Shown here in pieces: positions 47,101 through 58,900 of a DNA stretch of 64,000 nucleotides. Positions within the stretch are counted from its first letter, which is position 1; each line of letters starts with the position of its first letter. The position numbers were made by a program, and so were the translations under genes. Source of the stretch: Chromera velia (Eukaryota; Sar; Chromeraceae); assembly GCA_018398765.1 (NCBI GenBank), contig JAHBMJ010001084.1, forward strand, positions 45,350 to 109,349. Direction: 5' to 3'. The notes beneath the pieces were generated by a model. That model was not told the DNA's origin and searched no databases. It saw only the letters and a program-made list of their open reading frames with translations.

Positions 47101-47408
47101 GCATTCATTCAATTTGCCATACAGTAATTCAATCATACAGGATTCCTGAGGGATCTGATGAACGAATGTGGCGTTGATTGTTTGCAGTTCGGAGCGCCAC
47201 TTCCATTTTCCTTGAGATTTGTTTCTGGACTTTGCTGGTGCTTGTTTTGGGAGTCGCCGTTGGAGTCTTCATCTGGTACGGATGGAAAGAAAAGTGGCGA
47301 CGGCGCAGGATAGCGCGCCGGCTGAACCTGCAGAGAGTGGTGGTCCCTCCTGAGGGCGCGGACGTCCGTGAGATGGTCAGGGAGAAGCCTCGCAGTCTTG
47401 CTGAATAA
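40505..47408 (+). CDS. Type I membrane protein with RCC1-like repeats and four Sushi/CCP modules (5' end missing)
   Basis: Exons are 40505-40880, 41490-41758, 42280-42885, 43221-43577, 44234-44497, 45332-45694, 46257-46547 and 47188-47408 (914 residues), all phases consistent. Exons 1-3 carry RCC1-type blades: HSLVLAGGRVMSFGEG, FSLALLKNGTVLTWGQQYG, SAVWTDKGALYTWGS. The next four exons each encode one Sushi-like module starting C-x-(V/L)-P (CRLP, CEVP, CAVP, CSVP) and ending in Cys, with exactly four Cys per module. Each is a symmetric phase 1-1 exon, the class that can be shuffled. The last exon has one membrane helix (TLLVLVLGVAVGVFIWYG), then a basic KEKWRRRRIARR tail, so the repeats face outside the cell or into the lumen. 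The likely role is adhesion or recognition at the surface (inference). A further acceptor at 42953 (CCCCCAG) is not used in this model. Confidence 0.78.
42085..42265. repeat. (TATG)n, (CT)n and (GTCT)n repeats in intron
   Basis: Two copies of a TATGTATGTATGTGTGTG block are followed by (CT)n up to the acceptor of the exon at 42280. They are part of the intron of the RCC1-CCP gene. Confidence 0.85.
43715..43916. repeat. (TTCC)n polypyrimidine block in intron
   Basis: About 200 bp of TTCC with occasional TCCC and TTTC units, between the first and second CCP exons of the RCC1-CCP gene. Confidence 0.95.
44901..45193 (+). repeat. 28 bp minisatellite, 10 complete copies
   Basis: The unit GAGGATTCAGGCATTTCCAA plus AAAGAAAA repeats with exact 28 bp spacing at 44901, 44929, 44957 and so on to 45153, with a decayed copy at 45181. 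The copies are nearly identical, so the array is young or homogenised. It lies in the intron between the second and third CCP exons. Confidence 0.97.
46115..46180 (+). pseudogene. Probable relic of a duplicated CCP exon start
   Basis: TATGCAG at the end of a pyrimidine-containing tract is followed by AAGGTTGCTTAGTACCGCGC, which matches the real CCP4 exon start AAGGGTGCTCAGTGCCGCGC at 46257 in 17 of 20 bases. The relic has a TAG where CCP4 has TCA-GTG and loses similarity after ~25 bp. A related intronic stretch (GTATTCGCGTGTCTGTATGC) appears near 45997-46016, suggesting local duplication. Confidence 0.5.
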
Positions 47409-49535
47409 GAAATTACGGGGCGTCGAGGAATGAACTCAGTAGCGGTAATTCGTAGTACTAGGTAGTGCGCTGATGATCGAGTTCACATCAACAGACACGT
47501 TCTATAATTCAATGTTTAATTGATTTATGCAGGCATGCACTAGGGCATGCATGGGAGCCGTTTCCCCAATAGTAACAACACGCACAACGTCGCGCATGTA
47601 GTCGTAGCTTTAATTTATTCTATTTGATTCCAACTATAATAATGAACATAATTCAACTATACATATAATATATTATAACTGTTAGACTAACATTTACTGA
47701 ATATTAGTACTATTGTCATACATGTGCCACTGGTTAATCCGCATTCAGTGAAGGCCTTCTACCACTGGCAACTTTACTCACTCGGTGCTCTAGTCAGTGC
47801 TGTTTACTAGCATACGGTAGCTTCTTTTATACTAACTTTTATATGGCCTAGCTTTAGGCCGCCTATAGCTATAACGCACAGCGTATGCCAAACTATTACG
47901 CAGCTGTGCAAGCTCACTCAGTCTCACTGTAAAAAATTATGGGCCTATCATGTAGTACTAGTAGCTCTGCTAGTAGCTCTCGTGAGGGAGACACTTTACC
48001 TAGCATTTTAACTAGCATTTTAATAGTAGTGGCCCTGTACTAGTGGATAGAACTAATGATTCGTAGTAATGAATGAAATAACGAATCTAGCAACGAATCC
48101 ATCATTGGACCATCAATCAATCAATCAATCAATAATTTTAATAATTATAAGCTAAAATCTTACCGAAAATAGTAATTAAAATACAATATCCACCGTGTCA
48201 GTACTCAAGCTGCCCTAATTAATTGAGACGTTATTTTATGGCTGATTCATGGTCGTTCTAAACTTGAATTTGAAGTAATATATTTGAGGTCGGTTTGCAA
48301 GAGGACATGAGACTACACCTAAGATATGTTGCGCTAGTGGCTAGGCTAGTGGCAAAGAGAGCGTGTGTAAGAGAAATTGCAAGCTGGGGTAGGGGAGGGA
48401 GGAACTCGGAGATAAATAGAATCGGATTCACAGACCTTGTCACAGACTCAGATAAATATGCTCTTGTAACAGGCCAGTTAATATCTAATAAGCTATAATG
48501 GTATTTTGCTTTCTGTTTTTTAAGACATCAATAAGTCAGCTGGTGCATGAGGTTACGAAGCACTCTCAAAGGCCCGAATTAGCTGTCGTTGTTGCTCAGA
48601 GAGACGCACGATTGCGGGGCCAGAGGCTGAACCCCCACTTGTTGAGAGGGGGAAAGGTCGATCATGAAACCCGCCTCCTTCCCTCCAGAACAGCGCTTTC
48701 AGCACTCGCACAATAGGCGCTCTGCATTCAGGAAAAGACCAAAAAAGGCGATCAAAAACTGGTCTCGAACGATTTTAGATTATCTCTCCTTGTATAGATA
48801 TTTGGCAAAGATCTACTGAATGAAAGAGGATCAAAGGACGTGGATGTATTTGCGAGAAGCTAACCAAAAGGGATCTGTGCGCTAACATCCGCGTGTATGG
48901 GAGTTTGAATGTCCCAGCTGGCCACACAAAATCGATCTTCGGCAACAGAAAGAAGAGCAGTCAAGACCAAAAATGTGAAAGCAAAATGAAACACTATTTG
49001 TGCCAAGAATAGCGATTCTGACCTGAGATACCTCGCCTGAGGATTTTGGGGAGAGGACTCTGAGGAAGACAGCCTGCACATTCGATCGATCGGTCAAATG
49101 TCCATTAACATCACTGAGTGAGTTGTGATGCATTAATATTCTTTGTTATCTCAGTACTATTACGATTGCTATTCTCACGCTCACTCATTTTTGCATGCTC
49201 AAAAAGCTTCCTAGTAGAATTCCTTACTCCCTTAGGTAGTCACAGAGCTTTAAGTGAGTGAGGAAGAAAGGGAGCCTGCATGCGTTGCGTCATGCCCCGC
49301 CGTACTTCGGGGAAAGGCGATGGCCAGAAAGTGCAATGAAGACGGCAAAAGAAATATGAAGTCTGTCTATGTACCATCACAGCACTCGCAGAGCTTTATG
49401 AAATGCCAAAGATGAACACTCAGAAAGACCCACTATCAACCGAAGTACGAATCCACGCCACGAATGTATAATCGGTACCAGGAAGCAAGGAGGCACACCG
49501 ACGCACTCCGAACCTAGACATCTGCGCTGGCTGCT
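47409..49535. other. AT-rich intergenic region, no gene seen
   Basis: No supportable gene. An (ATCA)n run lies at about 48112-48134, like the LINE tail but without LINE sequence beside it. The stretch separates the convergent ends of the RCC1-CCP gene and the minus-strand gene. Confidence 0.5.
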
Positions 49536-51578
49536 CTATCTATTTTTTCTCTTGGAGACAAACGTCCCACTGCGAAGGAAAACATACAGGGAGGGCCCTT
49601 CCTCTCCCTTCCTTCCCCACTGACGGACGGACCATCGAATGACGTGGTCGATCGACACGAAGACCCGGGTGACGTCCGGAACGTATCGGAACTGCTGAGT
49701 GCCTTCCCCGATTCGGAAGGAGCGGGTCGGATCCTCCAGCTCTTCCATTGAGGGATGCTGACTTGCTGCTGCTGCTGCTGCTGCGGCTTGTTGCTGCTGC
49801 TGTGTTTGTCTGGAGGACGCCGTGAAGGACCCCAGGGAACTGGGGGGTCCCCCCGGGAATGCGGCCCTGCGGATCTGCTCCAGCTCTTCCTTCAGATTCA
49901 TGTACCGCTGCTCTGCGTGTACACTGCCCAACTTAGAACCTATGACTGCAGTGTCGTCTGCAGAGGTCCATGAGGTCTCGGTGAGGCTGCCAAAGTGCAT
50001 GTCGAATGAGCGGAATGCGGGAGGGGTGTCAGGATCAATAGAATGATTCGAGGGCAGCGGAAGGGAAGGAGAGAGAGAGGAGTCCTCGGAGGATCGAAAG
50101 TCTTCTTCAGGCAGGTCGTTCTCTTCAAGAGTTTCATGGACAGATTTGGGCCGGAGGGCTCTCGTGGAACGTCCCGGAATGCCCGGGAAACGGGCTCGCT
50201 CGAATATGTTTAGGGCGGTGAGGTCGTTCAGGTCTGGCACTAACAACCGGACCGGGTTATGGAAATCTTTTCGTAGGGAGAAGGAAGATGAAGACGGACC
50301 TGATATCGGGGGGGGCGAATGGAGGGGATGGGAGGAGGAGAGGAAGGTTCGCGATGATCGGGAAATAGAGGAGGAGGGGCCTGTTTTGGTGAGATTAGTA
50401 CTGCAGGGCCGAGAAAAGGAAAGGGGCCATTCATTTTGGGATCTGCCCATTCGATAGCTAGGCACGGTTTCTCTCGTCTGTCCTTTTCCTCCTCCTCCTA
50501 TGACATCACTAATCCATGATGCGTCTTTGTCAGACGAAGAGACAGACACAGAGTGCGAGTGGAACGACGCTGTGCCGCCACTCCCACTCCCACCTCGATG
50601 TAAGGGTGTCCTGAAATAGGAGGAGGCGGAAGACGAGGAAGACGACGAAGCGGGTTTGGGGGATGCAGCTGTGGGTGGTGCGTCCTTGATTTGTGCTGCT
50701 TTGGACTCAGGTGTTGACTGAGATCGAGACGGTCGTTTTATTCCTCCCCCTGCAGTCGCACTGCCCCCCTCTTGCGTGGGGGTTTGCTCCCTTCTGTTGC
50801 CGTGGAGGAGTCTCTGTGGAACGTCGCAATAGGGAGAGTCTGCAGGGGCCGTCGGAGACACGAAGCGGAGCTGCTGCTTCTGAAAAACCAGCGGCGTGAG
50901 GGCTGAGAGGGCAAAACAGTCTTGGGCTGCTGTGTACGCCATCGCGCCCACCTGCAACGTCCATGCATATAGCAAGCACCAAGAATTAAGGGGAATGGAA
51001 AAGGGCCGGAGACAGAAAGAATCGTTACTTCAGTCCCTCCTTCTTGCCGTCTCTCTACCCCTGACTTATAACCGTCAACGATACATTTTTTCCTCTTAGC
51101 CCTCTTGCCTTTTTTTGGCTCCAAGATTTTCTTCTGCCCTTTCTGCCTCAAACGAACGAACTTTGTGGATGCCCCCCTTTGGTCTTCTTCTGGCAGGCAA
51201 AACATTACACACCTTTTGCAGCTTCAGACCGTTGTCCGCGAGCTCCCTTACGACGCTCGGCTGTAGGGCGACTGCAATCGTTGATACATTCATTAATTTT
51301 TATTTGAATTTTTTTTTTTAGTCATTGATTCCTGCCTTCCTTTTTTGATTCATTCATTCATTCCCTGCTCCACTTCCCAGGGCTGTTCGCCCTCTGATTC
51401 AGCCAGCACATCATCAAAGCCCGTTGTGCACTCACCTATTCGATCTTCCTTCCTTCCTTCCTTGCTTATTTCTTCCTTCCTTCCTTCTTTCTTTCTTTCT
51501 TTCTTTCCTTCCTTCCTTCCTTCCTTCTTTTCTTTCCTTCCTTCCTTCCTTCCTTCCTTCCTTTCTTCCTTCCTTCCT

Positions 51579-51610
<32 letters not shown>

Positions 51611-51614
51611 TCCT

Positions 51615-51650
<36 letters not shown>

Positions 51651-53888
51651 TCATGTCGTCATTCATTCATGCAGTCACGGAGTTATAGAGAGAGTCCTGC
51701 AGTCACTTTTTGTTTTGGTCATTAGAAGTAACTCATGGTCAGTAAGCCAGTCACTCATCCAGTCAGCAAGTCATGCAGTGGGACAAACGGTCGTTGAGGA
51801 TGTCAGCCGTCAACCTGGAAACAGTAATGAGGAACAGAAGGATGCTGCTGCTTTTCATCTCTGTCTGTCTGCTGGCTGGCTGACGTCTGAGGAGTGTCGC
51901 CAGCAGAAGAACGACCCGAGGGAAGAAAATGTGACCGGAGGGGGAGCCTTCGTAGACCTCCAGCACTCCTGCAAGGATGCATGGGGAAAGTCGGGAAGAG
52001 GTATGTGGAGTGGGAAGACAAGAGAGTGAGCAAATGCACCATTGTTTCATTTAAAGGATTGTTTCTTTGATTGGTGATTTACATAGATTCGATCAGTCTA
52101 TGAAGTGAGAGGCATTCACTTCAAAGCGACCACCAGACATTAAGACAGCAGAAGAAAGAGTTCACGTTAGGAAGCGATAGAGTAGACGGGGTTCTCAATT
52201 TAGCGGAACTTCTTACTTGAAGCTTCCTTCGACTCCACGCAGAAGACAAAATCGATGACAACAACAAGAAGGACAAACACCCCCGACTGACCGACCTGCA
52301 ATAAAATCCTCCATTGTCCCTGGGCAGACCTGAAGCGTCGTCAATCAAACAAACCAGAAAAAAGGGAGGGAAAGGAGACATTCAGGGACAGAAAGCTCAT
52401 TGATCCAAAGAAGGTGAGCGAAACGACCTGAAAGAAGCGGTGCAGGAGGGCTGTGAGGCAGGCAGGCAGGCAGGTTACGCCCTGTGATCAGAACTGCTTG
52501 GTTCGTCTTTATTGAAGAACGACTGTTTTGCTCTGGCCTGGGGGAAGGGGGGTTCTGGCGAGAAAAAGAACTAAGCACGGCCGCGCACACAAGTACAAAT
52601 CTACACACAAGCACACACACCCCTCTCCCTCCCCCCCCTCCCCAAAACTACCCTCCCACCTGCGCAAGAGCAGCCGCCAGTTCCAAGAGGTCCAGCGCCT
52701 CCCGCTCGCCTCCGCGGGTCAGCAGGCGGAAGAAAGCTGCAAGCAACAGTCAGAGTGGGGGCGCAAAGGGATGAGACATTGATTCGAAAGGGGAGGCAAC
52801 GTTCAAAGACAGGGAACAGGAGCCAATGTTTTTGAACTGGCGGGGTTTCAGAGTACACGAACAGAAGGGCATTTCAAGTGCTTACACAGAATGCGGTCAG
52901 CACCGTACACTGCCAGAGCTTCTTTTGTGTGTTTTTGAGTGCGAATCTATGAAGGAACATACTCGTTCTTGACCTCCAATATCCTGGTTTTTCCTCTACT
53001 CTTCAGAAAAAACTTTTCTCTCATGGAACGGTGCAGTCCAAACCAGCGCAGTGAAAACCAGTGGACTGAAGACACCACGGGCACGCGGGAGTAAATGCTT
53101 GTCCCTACCTCTCAATTGGTGCTCCGTGTGTTCAATTTGCTGTTCTCTGAGGGGACGGCAGATTGCCTTAACGAAATCGTCCTCATACACCAGTGCGAAC
53201 TTAGAGAACCCGCAGAGACCCCTCATTGCCCTTCGGAAGGAAAGCTGAGAGAGCGCTCTACCCTCGGCAGCTCTGTCGTCGTGAAGGAGCAGGTGACGAA
53301 CGGCCTCTTTTCTGAAACTCCAAGACGCCGCTATCGGATACTGCCTAAGTGCCTTCTTCTGCTTCTTCAATGGACCCTGACTGCAAAAGCACACCAGAGG
53401 AGACATTCACTGAACAATTCATGTGCATCTTGAACGCATAGACTCCGTTTGATGCTGGACTGTTTTTTGTTGAGAGAAACAAATTCTCTCTCCTGCCACA
53501 TTTCCGTCTTTCTCCTTTTTTTTAATTGAGTCTGTATCCATCCAAACCGACATCCAGCAAGAAAGGTATACGCAGGGCATACGCAGTACGTTTGTATGCG
53601 GTGATATCCTTTTCCGTCTCCCAGCTTCATCAGAAAAGTCAGGGCTCAGACTGACGAGCGATTGAAATGATCCGTGAGGCCCATCATCGGGTTGTCTTCA
53701 AAAGCAGGGGGGAGCGGAGGGGAGACGGGAGAAAAGGATGAAAAGTGAGCGCGCCATCCGCAAAGCAGCGCAATGCTGGGACCGCCGGCACTGTGTTCCC
53801 GTTTGAGGTTCCCTCGAAGAAGTCCTCCCGCCCCTCGCCTGGAACTCCCAACAGACGATACCAAGAGGTTTCGAGTGGGCCCATACAT
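49536..53888 (-). CDS. Unrecognised protein with degenerate EF-hand-like segment and Ser-rich tail, ~739 aa
   Basis: Minus-strand exons are 53888-53656, 53380-53109, 52736-52660, 52295-52217, 51968-51885, 51271-51213 and 50951-49536. They sum to 2220 nt with all phases joining. The start is the ATG at 53888, with an in-frame TGA just upstream. Residues ~80-250 are helical: FSKFALVYEDDFVKAICRPL, FFRLLTRGGEREALDLLELA, then VLEVYEGSPSGHIFFPRVVL. The last resembles an EF-hand loop (E-G-S-P-S-G-H-I) lacking key acidic ligands. A hydrophobic run (VFVLLVVVIDFVF) precedes it. The C-terminal ~420 residues are Ser-, Pro- and Gln/Ala-rich, with a (CTG)n-encoded Q/A run at 49765-49805, and close with QQFRYVPDVTRVFVSIDHVI. 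I assign no family. The gene diverges from the GYF gene. Confidence 0.6.
51449..51652. repeat. (TTCC/TTTC)n block in intron
   Basis: About 200 bp of TTCC and TTTC tetranucleotides in the intron between the exons ending at 51885 and starting at 51271 of the minus-strand gene. Here the transcript strand is purine-rich, unlike several other blocks in the window. Confidence 0.95.
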
Positions 53889-54670
53889 CCTTCACTTCTC
53901 TCTCTCTGATCTGCGCATTTAATTTCGATCTGGTTGGGGCAGAAGAATCTGCCTACCTGCCGTACAAAACTCAATCAGAGACGCTGCAATCGAAACACTC
54001 TCACGTGGCAGACTGAGCGTAGAGGACAACACAGTTCGCGGAGAGGACTTAGTTCTTCATGTCGACGGTGAAATGGCCAACTTGCAATCCGCAGTGCGAA
54101 AGTCTACTGTGCTTCATGTCACGACTCGTGTGTACAGTTTCTGTACAGTATATTCATATATGATAGTGGCACACATATAGTGGTACGAGATGGCACGAGA
54201 CTGAAGCAGGTTTATTTTCGAATGAGACTGACATGAGTCACCCCTGCAGGCCTGCATGAAGCCGCGTTCTCCGAATTAAAGTCAGTGCACGCGCGCGAGC
54301 ACCCCCGCGCGCGCGGCCGCGGGCGGTGAGCACATGCACACAAAAAAATCGCTTTCATGGGCCATCTCGCAGGCCCCGCAAAGCAAAGTAGAGCTACTAA
54401 GTCTCCAAAATTGTGGCCTTCCATGCATGCAGTCTCTTCGATCAAAACAGAGACCCCCATGCAGCAGTGTTCCTTTCCCCGGCCGAACGCGGCCAGTGCA
54501 CTCTTTCCAGAGAAATTTTCTGTTTCACTGCTAATACTTTGTGGCAGGCAGTGGCCTGTTCTCCTCTGAGCGTGCATCAAGTTGAAGAAGAAATAAGTGG
54601 AATTGCGAACTTCTCGGCACCAAGCGCAAAAACTGCCAGGTCTCTTCCCTTTCCGGAGCAGGAGGGCACC
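53889..54670. promoter_or_regulatory. Shared intergenic region between divergent genes (candidate bidirectional promoter)
   Basis: 782 bp separate the start codons of the minus-strand gene (53888) and the GYF gene (54671). A GC-rich palindromic stretch (GCGCGCGAGCACCCCCGCGC) lies near 54291-54315. No TATA motif was recognised. The role is inferred from layout. Confidence 0.35.
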
Positions 54671-55925
54671 ATGGCTTCTTTGTCGCGGGAGCCGCCGAGG
54701 CCCCCTGGAGCATCCGATAGGATTGTGAAGGAAACGTCATCACCCTCATTTGCGAGAGGGGATAGCAAAGTAGACTTAGAGTTTTTGAAGTTTGAAGCGC
54801 CTCGTGCGTATGATCGTCAGACTATTTTCTCCTTCTATCAGCACTTTGAGCCTCCAGATCATCTGGTCAATGGAAGCGAATTTCGAGAGATCAACGTGAA
54901 AAATGGGCTCCTTCCCGAGTTCAAAATGATTGAGATGAAGCAGTCCCAGAAAACACGACACGACGATGTGAGTAAGTGCCTCCCTCCTCTTCCACGTCTC
55001 CTCTCTATCCACGTCTGCTTGCAATTTGCCTCCGTGTATTCGCTTTTATGCGATTCCATCACATTGATCTGTGTGCACGTGTGAGTGCGTGAGTGCAGGG
55101 AGGGCGTCTCGACTACGAAACAGGTACTTTGACTTTCAGTTGCGAGAAGGAAGGCAGGCAATTGGTTTCATTCCTCCGTTTTGCCCATTCGCCCCCCTGC
55201 CTGGCCTCTTCTATTTTCTTTGATTTCAAAGGGCGTCTTTTCACGGTTTCGAAAAACGCATCCATCCACATGCAGAGAAATGGTAGCATGACCACTGATG
55301 GCTAGGCCACCGTCTTTTTCCTTTGAGGGAGAAGAGAGAGATCTGTGGAGTTTGGTTGTCAACTTGTGCCGCTCTCGTTTTTTTCTCGATATCTCTGTTC
55401 TTTTGCCTACTCTGTCCTTCTACATGCGGTTGCAGGGAGGTTTCGGGATCGGGACACATACACACACACATACACATACACTATATGCGGTTGCAGGGAG
55501 GTTTCGGGATCGGGACGGAATCCGACGTTCAAGGGGTCGGCAGGGGGGCGGCAGGGGGGAAGGATTAGGTTCGGGTTTTCTTACGTAGGGGCGCTTTTGC
55601 GGGGGGTTGCTTTTTAAGAACGGCGGCACAGAAGAGAAGATATTCAGACGTTCCTCCTTGTCTGCCGTTTTTTGTGTGCGAGTGTATGAACGCGCGTGCA
55701 TAGACCTGTGAGTCTAAATGGGCGCGCATGCGACTTATCGACACACAAACACACAGACACAGACAGACACACATAGACCCACTTCAAAAATGTGCGTGTG
55801 AGAGAGAGAGAGAGGGACAGAAAGGGAACTAGAGAGCGAGTGTCTCTGGTTGTTTACGCGTGTGTCTCTGTGTGTGTGTTTCTCTGTGTATGCTTACGTG
55901 TGCTACGTATGTGTGTATGTATGTA

Positions 55926-55979
<54 letters not shown>

Positions 55980-58900
55980 CAGAAGAGAGACCCCGGAGAC
56001 TGGATGAAGAGTGGAGGAACGGTGCCAGAGGGGAGGATCATGATGATCACCGGTCGGTGAGACGAGACGTGGAATGCGGGGGATCCCTCCTTTGCATTTA
56101 TTTATTTGTCTTCACTCATTCTCTTCTCTTCCTCCTGCCTTTGCATTTATTTGTCTTCACTCATTCTCTTCTCCTCCTCCTGCCTTTGCATTTGTTTGTC
56201 TTCACTCATTCTCTTCTCCTCCTGCCTTTGCATTTATTTGTCTTCACTCATTCTCTTCTCCTCCTCCTGCCTTTGCATTTATTTGTCTTCACTCATTCTC
56301 TTCTCCTGCCTGCTCTCTCCATTCCGCTCCCTTGCGCGAGTGTCCCCACCCACCCCCATCAAGCAATAGCCAGGGTGCTGCGTCCTTCCTGTCTCTCCCT
56401 CCAATCTAGCGCGTGAGTCATCCTCTGTCTTTCAACGTCACTGCGACGCGGTCTCTCCGAGTCGGCAGGGAGTTGTGAACTTGGAGGAAGCGAACGGTGT
56501 GCATCGATCGACCATAATGCTGCACAATTAACTACATGCAGGGACAGCGAGTCGGAGGGGGACGTGCGCGATAGGGACGGGAAGGCTGCAGACGGGGGGC
56601 TGCCTCCCTGGCGACGGGGTGACAAGAAAATTGAACCCCCCCCTGGACGGTTGAAGAGACGGACGTCCGTGAGTCCTCCACCCGCTCCTGCTCGCGACAG
56701 AGAGAGGGAAAGGGGGGAGAGGGTTCCCCTCAGGCCGCCGCCTGGTCGTCTTTTGGAGAAAGAGAGGGAAAGGGAGACGGGCCTAAAGGGAAGGGAGCGG
56801 GATGGGGAGAGGGGGGAGGGAGATCGCACTGAGAGAGACGGGGTGGGGGTAAGCAGAGGGGTAGATCGAGAGAGATCGGGGACTGATTCATCAGGCCCCC
56901 CAATTGCAGAGAGTGCAGCGGACTCGACAGACAATTGGCGACGGCCAGCCCCCCTTGCCGATCGGGAGAAAGACCGTGAAAGAGAGAGGCCAGGAGAGAG
57001 ACGTCCGACGGGAGATCGCGAGTCCGTCTCCACTCCAGCTGGGAGACGTCCTCTTGTGCCCCCCCCGCGTCTTGATAAGCCTGCAACCTCAGGAATTGGT
57101 TTTCCTGGTGGTACTCCTGATCGCCGAGACGGGGGTGTGCGTGAGAAGGAAAGGGAGAGAGATCGAGACGTTTCTCCTTCGTTTGCTTCTCGTCATGCTA
57201 GTGGTGGGGAAAGAGAGAGGGGGGATAGGGATAGAGGGAGATCAGAAGATTCTGCTGAGGCTTCTCTGCCTGGACTTCCTTCTGGTGTCTCAAGGGAAAG
57301 GACATCAACCGGTTTGGACGACACACAAAGAGATCGGGACGCACGCCGGGGAGACAGAACGGAAAGGGTAAGAGGGGAGAGGGCTCCCCTCCGCCCGCCG
57401 CCCAGGTTGGACGATGTGAAAAAGAAATCGGAAGACACGCCCAAGCAGAGAGACTCAGCCGCACTTGGCCGCAGTGAGAGGGAAGAAGGGGGGGTTGCTA
57501 GACAGCAGTCGGCTGCTGGAGTCCGCCCGGAAGAGGAGATGGAGAAGAGGAGAGAAGATGAGAGCGAACGCCAACAAAAGCAGCAGCAGCAGCAGGCGGC
57601 GTCGGGGCCCCAAAGAATTGAGACTGAGGCGGGTAAGGGTCCGTCCTCGGCTGCTGAACGTCTCCCTTCACCGCCATCTGTTTCTACTGCAAAGGTTAGT
57701 CCCATGGTCTCCTTCCTTCCTTCCTTCCTTCCTTCCTGCATGCTGCCTGCCCGCCTGCCTGCCTGTACGCATCGTCCGTCTGTCTGTCTCTCTGTGTGTT
57801 CGGAATGCTTGCAAGTTCTCCTTTTCCATTCAAGTTATCTTTTTGTGTCGCTATCTCTCTCTGTCTTTCCCTCCATCCCTCCCTCTGTGAGTGAGAGTAG
57901 CATGTGAGTTGACGTCATGTGTGTGTCCGCCTGTTCTTTCCTCCCTCCTTCCTCTTCCTTCCACCCACCCAGCAGGCGGCCTCTCCCTCTGTCGCACCCT
58001 CCGCTGCTGCTGGGGACAAGCAGAGAGGAAACACAGCGTCGTCCCCTGCTTCTTCCCCAAAAGCGTTACCGCCCGCTTCGGCAGCTGTCGCAGAGCCCGC
58101 AAAGCTGTCGGCAGATCCGAATGCAGAGCGGTCACCTGTGGGTTTTCAGAAACCCTCTGCTCTCGGTCTCCCGACCCAACCCGGTATGGGAATGGGGGTG
58201 GGAGGCTCTCCAAGAGAGACCGCAGCACAATCGATTGTCGGCTTTTTGGGAGGCTCTCCTCGTGAAGGAGATAACATCTTCCTTGATGAAGGGTCCAACG
58301 AGGGCCACGGCATGCACTCAATTCTCGAGACGGTGCTAGGTAAAAAGCTTGGAGAGGCATCGCCGGACGCTGCCCAGAACCTCGACGGAGCAGCTTTCTT
58401 CCCCATGCATCGGTCATCACCTATGCATGGGGGAACTAATGCTGCAAGAGGCCAGCCTCAACCTCAGATAGGCCCAACGCCTGACCGTTCTATTTCTGCG
58501 ATTGGTCCCTACACCTCCCAGCAGAATCGCCAAGCGATGCCGGAGGATGCCCAACCGCAACCAATGGAGAGACAGAGAACGGACCCCGTCGGTTCACATC
58601 AGCAGCAACACCCACAGCCCTCTGGAGGAGCACCCCTGCAACACATCCGATCTCACCACCCTCATCACGCCTCCCCGCAACGGCCCGACCTTATGGGTCC
58701 TGCGATTGCGCCCCTGTTGTCCCGAGGCCCCGCGCATGCCCATCAACAGCAACCAGAGCTCCCACATCAGCAGCATCTCCCGCAGCAGCAAGCAGGAGAC
58801 ACACCTCAGCACTTCAACGCTCTGCTGCGAAAGCTCTCTCAGGGCCAGCAGCAGGCAGTGCCGTCCCAGCAGCATCACGGTCTGCCACAGCAACTGCAGC

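Noticed and set aside
48112-48134. Third LINE 3' end marked by (ATCA)n
   Set aside because: The bases beside the repeat do not match the shared 3' end of the two LINE copies.
11390-51652. Rule that polypyrimidine blocks always lie on the sense strand of introns
   Set aside because: The 51.45-51.65 kb block, and the 30.38 kb (TTTC)n beside a minus-strand exon, are purine-rich on the sense strand.
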